From: JAQUKH01 sp043809805
GTDB taxonomy: Bacteria; JACRDZ01; JAQUKH01
Assembly: GCA_043809805.1 (NCBI GenBank)
Contig: JBDROR010000162.1
Location: 1 to 16,446 of the forward strand
Direction: 5' to 3'
Length of the DNA stretch: 16,446 bases
Numbering within the stretch: position 1 is the first letter of the stretch; every line of letters begins with the position of its first letter. The notes under the pieces are model-generated. The model made no database searches. It saw only the letters and a program-made list of their open reading frames with translations, and was not told where the DNA came from. This document shows, piece by piece, positions 13,663 to 16,446 of this stretch. The position numbers and the translations under genes are program-made.

Positions 13663-14504
13663 AAATAAAAATCCAATAGTGTAAAAACAAAAATCGTTAT
13701 ACTTACAAGGCCATTCATCTTAAAAAATGCCGCATTCAATTTCCCTTTTCGCATAATTAAATTTTCATAAACAAGGAAAACAGAAATTATTCCAATACCT
13801 AAAAAATAAAAAAGCCCAAGTTCTAACAATTGCCCTGCCAGAAAGAAAAAAACAACTGTCAAAAAATGAAGTCCTGAAGTAATCCAAAAAGCATTTTTTA
13901 TGCCAAAACACGCGGGAATTGAATAAAGCCCCTCTTTCCTATCAAACTCATAATCCTGACAGGCATAAATAATATCAAATCCGGCTGTCCATATAAGAAT
14001 CCCCGCGGCAATCAAAAAAACCGGCAGATTCGGCAATTTGTTAGTCACAGCGATAAACGCGCCTATCGGCGACAAAGCAAGACTTAGTCCCAAAATAAAA
14101 TGGCTTAACCAGCTAAACCTTTTCACATAAGGATAAATCACCATCGGCAGAATAAAAAACGGCCATAAAATATGGGCAAGAGGCGCGAGATTAAAAGCCG
14201 CAAAAAGAAAAACGCAAAAAGAAAAAACGCAAAAAACAACTGCTTCCGTCAAACTCAGATTACCGGTCACAAGATGGCGGCCGGACGTTCTTGAATTTCT
14301 AGCGTCAATTTTACGGTCAATAATTCTGTTCCATGTCATCGCGAAACTGCGGCCGCCAAACATCGCAAGGGTCACAAAAAATAATTCTTTCCATGGCGGA
14401 ATTCCGTTGGACGCGATTATCGCGCCAACATACGCGAATGGCAAAGCAAAAACCGTGTGTTCAATTTTTACCATCTCAAAAAAATAGCGAATCTTTTTCA
14501 GCAT
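13659..14504 (-). CDS. mqnP: UbiA-family prenyltransferase of menaquinone synthesis
   Basis: 281 residues with eight to nine predicted membrane helices. Both aspartate-rich motifs are present: N59-x3-D63-x3-D67 (NRIIDRKIDARN) and D184-x3-D188 (CQDYEFDRK), which bind Mg and the prenyl diphosphate. The family transfers a polyprenyl chain to an aromatic ring. Overlap with mqnE and the following mqnA and mqnC support the role of attaching the side chain to 1,4-dihydroxy-6-naphthoate; 4-hydroxybenzoate as acceptor is the family alternative. The start is 8 bases after the stop of the RCC1/dockerin gene and lacks a clear ribosome site, so translation may depend partly on readthrough of ribosomes from upstream. 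Confidence 0.9.
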   Translation of the reverse strand: MLKKIRYFFEMVKIEHTVFALPFAYVGAIIASNGIPPWKELFFVTLAMFGGRSFAMTWNRIIDRKIDARNSRTSGRHLVTGNLSLTEAVVFCVFSFCVFLFAAFNLAPLAHILWPFFILPMVIYPYVKRFSWLSHFILGLSLALSPIGAFIAVTNKLPNLPVFLIAAGILIWTAGFDIIYACQDYEFDRKEGLYSIPACFGIKNAFWITSGLHFLTVVFFFLAGQLLELGLFYFLGIGIISVFLVYENLIMRKGKLNAAFFKMNGLVSITIFVFTLLDFYL

Positions 14505-14512
14505 TGCAGAAT

Positions 14513-16446
14513 TCAGTTCTTTTTCCCAAAATTAGCCGCTAATATAACTAAATCACTCCCGTCAATTATCGAATCTCCATTAAAATCAGCGATTGGATTC
14601 CAGTCTGGACATCCCGACGTACAACCAAATGCTAATGAAAAAATGTACAAATCATGGCCGTCAACACGGCTGGCTGAACGGGGGGAGATGGTATCTATAT
14701 TACCTAATGGACTACTTGGGACTGGAGTATTAACAGCAAATGTTGCCTCTATTGTATGATGCGCGGTTACATTTGTAAATATATAACTCGTATCTGTTCC
14801 AACTGAACTGCAATCAACAAGAACATCTGTTATATGATAACCAGCATCAGGTGTTATAATAAACGTCGTATCAGATCCATAATTCACTAATACAGAACTA
14901 CTTGGAGAAATCACGCCGCCTGAACCTGCGCTGGCAACTATTGTATATGTGTTTATTTCAAAGGCTGCTGATATTGTATGATGCGCGGTTACATTTGTAA
15001 ATGTATAGCTCGCTACCGCGCCCACGGAACTACTATCTACCAGGACATCCGCTATATGATATCCGGTATCTGGTGTAATAGTAAACGTCGTGTTATACCC
15101 ATAATTCACATCCACTGAACCGCTTGGCGATATACTCCCATTTGCGCCTGAGCCAGCTGTTATTGTATAAGTTTCTATTCCTACCTGAACAGGCGCGTTC
15201 CTATCAGTATTGGTCCCATCTCCTAATTGGCCATTCCCATTACATCCCCAGGCCCATAATGTTCCATCGGATTTTAGGGATATCGTGTGTAACCAACCAG
15301 CTGCAATTGATATCCATTTATTATCAGTTTCTATCTGAACAGGCGTATTCCTATCAGTATTGGTCCCATCCCCTAATCGGCCATTCCCATTACATCCCCA
15401 GGCCCATAATGTTCCATCGGATTTTAGGGATATTGTATGAACCCCTCCTGCGGCAATGGATACCCATTTATTATCAGTTCCTATCTGAACAGGCGCGTTC
15501 CTAGCAGTATTGGTCCCATCTCCTAATTCGCCATACCCATTATATCCCCACGCCCATAATGTCCCATCGGATTTTAGAGATATCGTATGACACCAGCCTG
15601 CTGAAATGGATACCCATTTATTATCAGTTCCTATCTGAACAGGCGCGTTCCTATCAGTATTGGTCCCATCTCCTAATTCGCCATACTCATTATATCCCCA
15701 CGCCCATAATGTTCCATCAGATTTTAAGGCTATTGTGTGAAACGTACCAGCTGTAATGGATACCCATTTATTATCAGTTCCTACCTGAACAGGCGCGTTC
15801 CTATCAGTATTGGTCCCATCTCCTAATTGACCATACTCATTATCTCCCCAGGCCCATAATGTTCCATCGGATTTTAACGCTATTGTGTGATACCCACCTG
15901 CCGCAATTGATACCCATTTATTATCACTTCCTATCTGAACAGGCGCGTTCCTATCAGTATTGGTCCCATCTCCTAATTCGCCATACTCATTATATCCCCA
16001 CGCCCATAAGGTCCCATCGGATTTTAGGGATATTGTGTGATTCCAGCCTGCTGCAATTGATACCCATTTATTATCAGTTCCTACCTGAACAGGCGCATTC
16101 CTAGCAATATTGGTCCCATCTCCTAATTGACCATCCCCATTATATCCCCACGCCCATAATGTTCCGTCGGATTTTAGGGATATTGTGTGAAACGTACTTG
16201 CTGTAATGGATACCCATTTATTATTATCAGTTCCTATCTGAACAGGCGCATTCCTAGCAGTAGTTGTCCCATCTCCTAATTGGCCCCACCTATTACGTCC
16301 CCAGGCCCATAATGTTCCATCAAATTCTAGGGCTATTGTATGACTTCCTCCTGCCGCGATTGATACCCATCTATTATCAATTCCTACCTGAACAGGCGCA
16401 TTCCTATTAACATTTGTCCCATCTCCTAATTCGCCATAATTATTCC
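14513..16446 (-). CDS. RCC1-repeat / InlB-B-repeat / dockerin-like surface protein, C-terminal part
   Basis: I read the minus strand codon by codon from 16444 to the stop at 14513 and found one open frame of 643 residues; the start lies outside the window. N- to C-terminal order: a partial and eight full RCC1-type units of 50 residues (core KWVSIAAG..HTISLKSDGT and LWAWG.N..G.LGDGTNT), two copies of a 74-residue divergent InlB B-repeat (ITPDTGYHIADVLVD, FTNVTAHHTI), a short linker, and a dockerin-like end. In the latter the second calcium loop is complete (DFNGDSIIDGSDL), but the first keeps only RVDGHDL and lacks the earlier acidic ligands. The protein is probably exported; the RCC1 part should form one or more beta-propellers. 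A GTG at 15115 is an internal codon, not a start. No cohesin or sorting partner is in view. Confidence 0.88.
   Translation of the reverse strand, partial: NNYGELGDGTNVNRNAPVQVGIDNRWVSIAAGGSHTIALEFDGTLWAWGRNRWGQLGDGTTTARNAPVQIGTDNNKWVSITASTFHTISLKSDGTLWAWGYNGDGQLGDGTNIARNAPVQVGTDNKWVSIAAGWNHTISLKSDGTLWAWGYNEYGELGDGTNTDRNAPVQIGSDNKWVSIAAGGYHTIALKSDGTLWAWGDNEYGQLGDGTNTDRNAPVQVGTDNKWVSITAGTFHTIALKSDGTLWAWGYNEYGELGDGTNTDRNAPVQIGTDNKWVSISAGWCHTISLKSDGTLWAWGYNGYGELGDGTNTARNAPVQIGTDNKWVSIAAGGVHTISLKSDGTLWAWGCNGNGRLGDGTNTDRNTPVQIETDNKWISIAAGWLHTISLKSDGTLWAWGCNGNGQLGDGTNTDRNAPVQVGIETYTITAGSGANGSISPSGSVDVNYGYNTTFTITPDTGYHIADVLVDSSSVGAVASYTFTNVTAHHTISAAFEINTYTIVASAGSGGVISPSSSVLVNYGSDTTFIITPDAGYHITDVLVDCSSVGTDTSYIFTNVTAHHTIEATFAVNTPVPSSPLGNIDTISPRSASRVDGHDLYIFSLAFGCTSGCPDWNPIADFNGDSIIDGSDLVILAANFGKKN
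14731..15172 (-). repeat. Two tandem coding repeats of about 222 bases (InlB-B-type)
   Basis: The segments about 15172-14951 and 14950-14731 encode the two InlB-like units. They share long stretches at DNA level, for example ATGATGCGCGGTTACATTTG at 14756 and again at 14978, showing a duplication 222 bases long. Confidence 0.85.
15183..16446 (-). repeat. Tandem 150-base repeats encoding RCC1 units
   Basis: The block beginning CCTGAACAGGCG recurs at about 15184, 15334, 15484, 15634, 15784, 15934, 16084, 16237 and 16387: eight full units and a partial one. The step is exactly 150 bases except one of 153, where an extra ATT in TTATTATTATCAG adds one Asn. Units are very similar at DNA level; differences cluster in a few codons. 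Confidence 0.95.

Noticed and set aside
14513..15115. A separate 200-codon gene starting with GTG at 15115
   Set aside because: The frame continues upstream without a stop into the RCC1 repeats, so the GTG is an internal Val codon.
15124..16104. Plus-strand open frames with a repeated peptide (SEQARSYQYWSHLL)
   Set aside because: They are the other strand of the RCC1 coding repeats; the minus frame is open throughout and encodes a known repeat fold.
15183..16446. Regular repeats considered as a CRISPR array
   Set aside because: The unit is 150 bases, similar over its whole length and coding; there are no short repeats with unique spacers.

Overview
The window looks like chromosomal DNA of an AT-rich, repeat-rich, probably uncultured bacterium. 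Evidence for this is a conserved housekeeping set (dnaE, guaA), menaquinone synthesis by the futalosine route, a large surface-type protein (RCC1 repeats, InlB-like repeats and a dockerin-like end), and several families of short palindromic repeats scattered between and inside genes. That mixture is familiar from candidate-phylum genomes (Omnitrophota/Desantisbacteria-like), but the phylum is a guess; no rRNA or tRNA gene is present to settle it. Nearly all genes are on the minus strand. The exceptions are the membrane aminopropyltransferase-like gene and the fic gene.

Layout. 1-589: N-terminal PHP domain of DNA polymerase III alpha (runs off the left edge). 590-872: intergenic, with a palindromic repeat. 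873-1568: membrane-anchored coiled-coil/TPR protein. 1756-2407: overlapping PIN-domain gene and conserved small partner, probably a toxin-antitoxin-like pair. 2501-4732: a tight cluster read leftward, DUF5674 gene, unknown 110-aa gene, guaA. 4740-4994: a stack of nested repeats. 4995-7274: a 759-aa membrane protein with a spermidine-synthase-like domain between two related membrane domains. 7218-9455: an amidohydrolase and a divergent MTA-phosphorylase-family protein. 9489-10489: a Fic protein with an N-terminal HTH, preceded by two palindromic operators in a divergent promoter region. 10626-14504: mqnP-mqnE-mqnA-mqnC. 14513-16446: 3' part of the RCC1/InlB/dockerin gene, open to the right edge.

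How the genes fit together. MqnA makes 3-enolpyruvylbenzoate from chorismate. MqnE joins it to S-adenosylmethionine to give aminofutalosine. MqnC cyclises dehypoxanthine futalosine. MqnP is the likely prenyltransferase. The step between MqnE and MqnC (loss of the purine base) is not covered by a recognisable mqnB here, but an amidohydrolase of the MTA/SAH deaminase type and an unusual MTAP-family protein lie just downstream. The MTAP-like protein carries Asn where adenine-specific MTAP has Asp, and lacks two phosphate-binding residues. This suggests the pair could deaminate aminofutalosine and then remove hypoxanthine. This is an inference; methionine (MTA/MTI) salvage is the main alternative.

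The other notable points are the near-identical 150-bp RCC1 units whose differences fall at a few fixed codons, two repeats that have become in-frame protein segments, and the fic/phosphorylase divergent control region.
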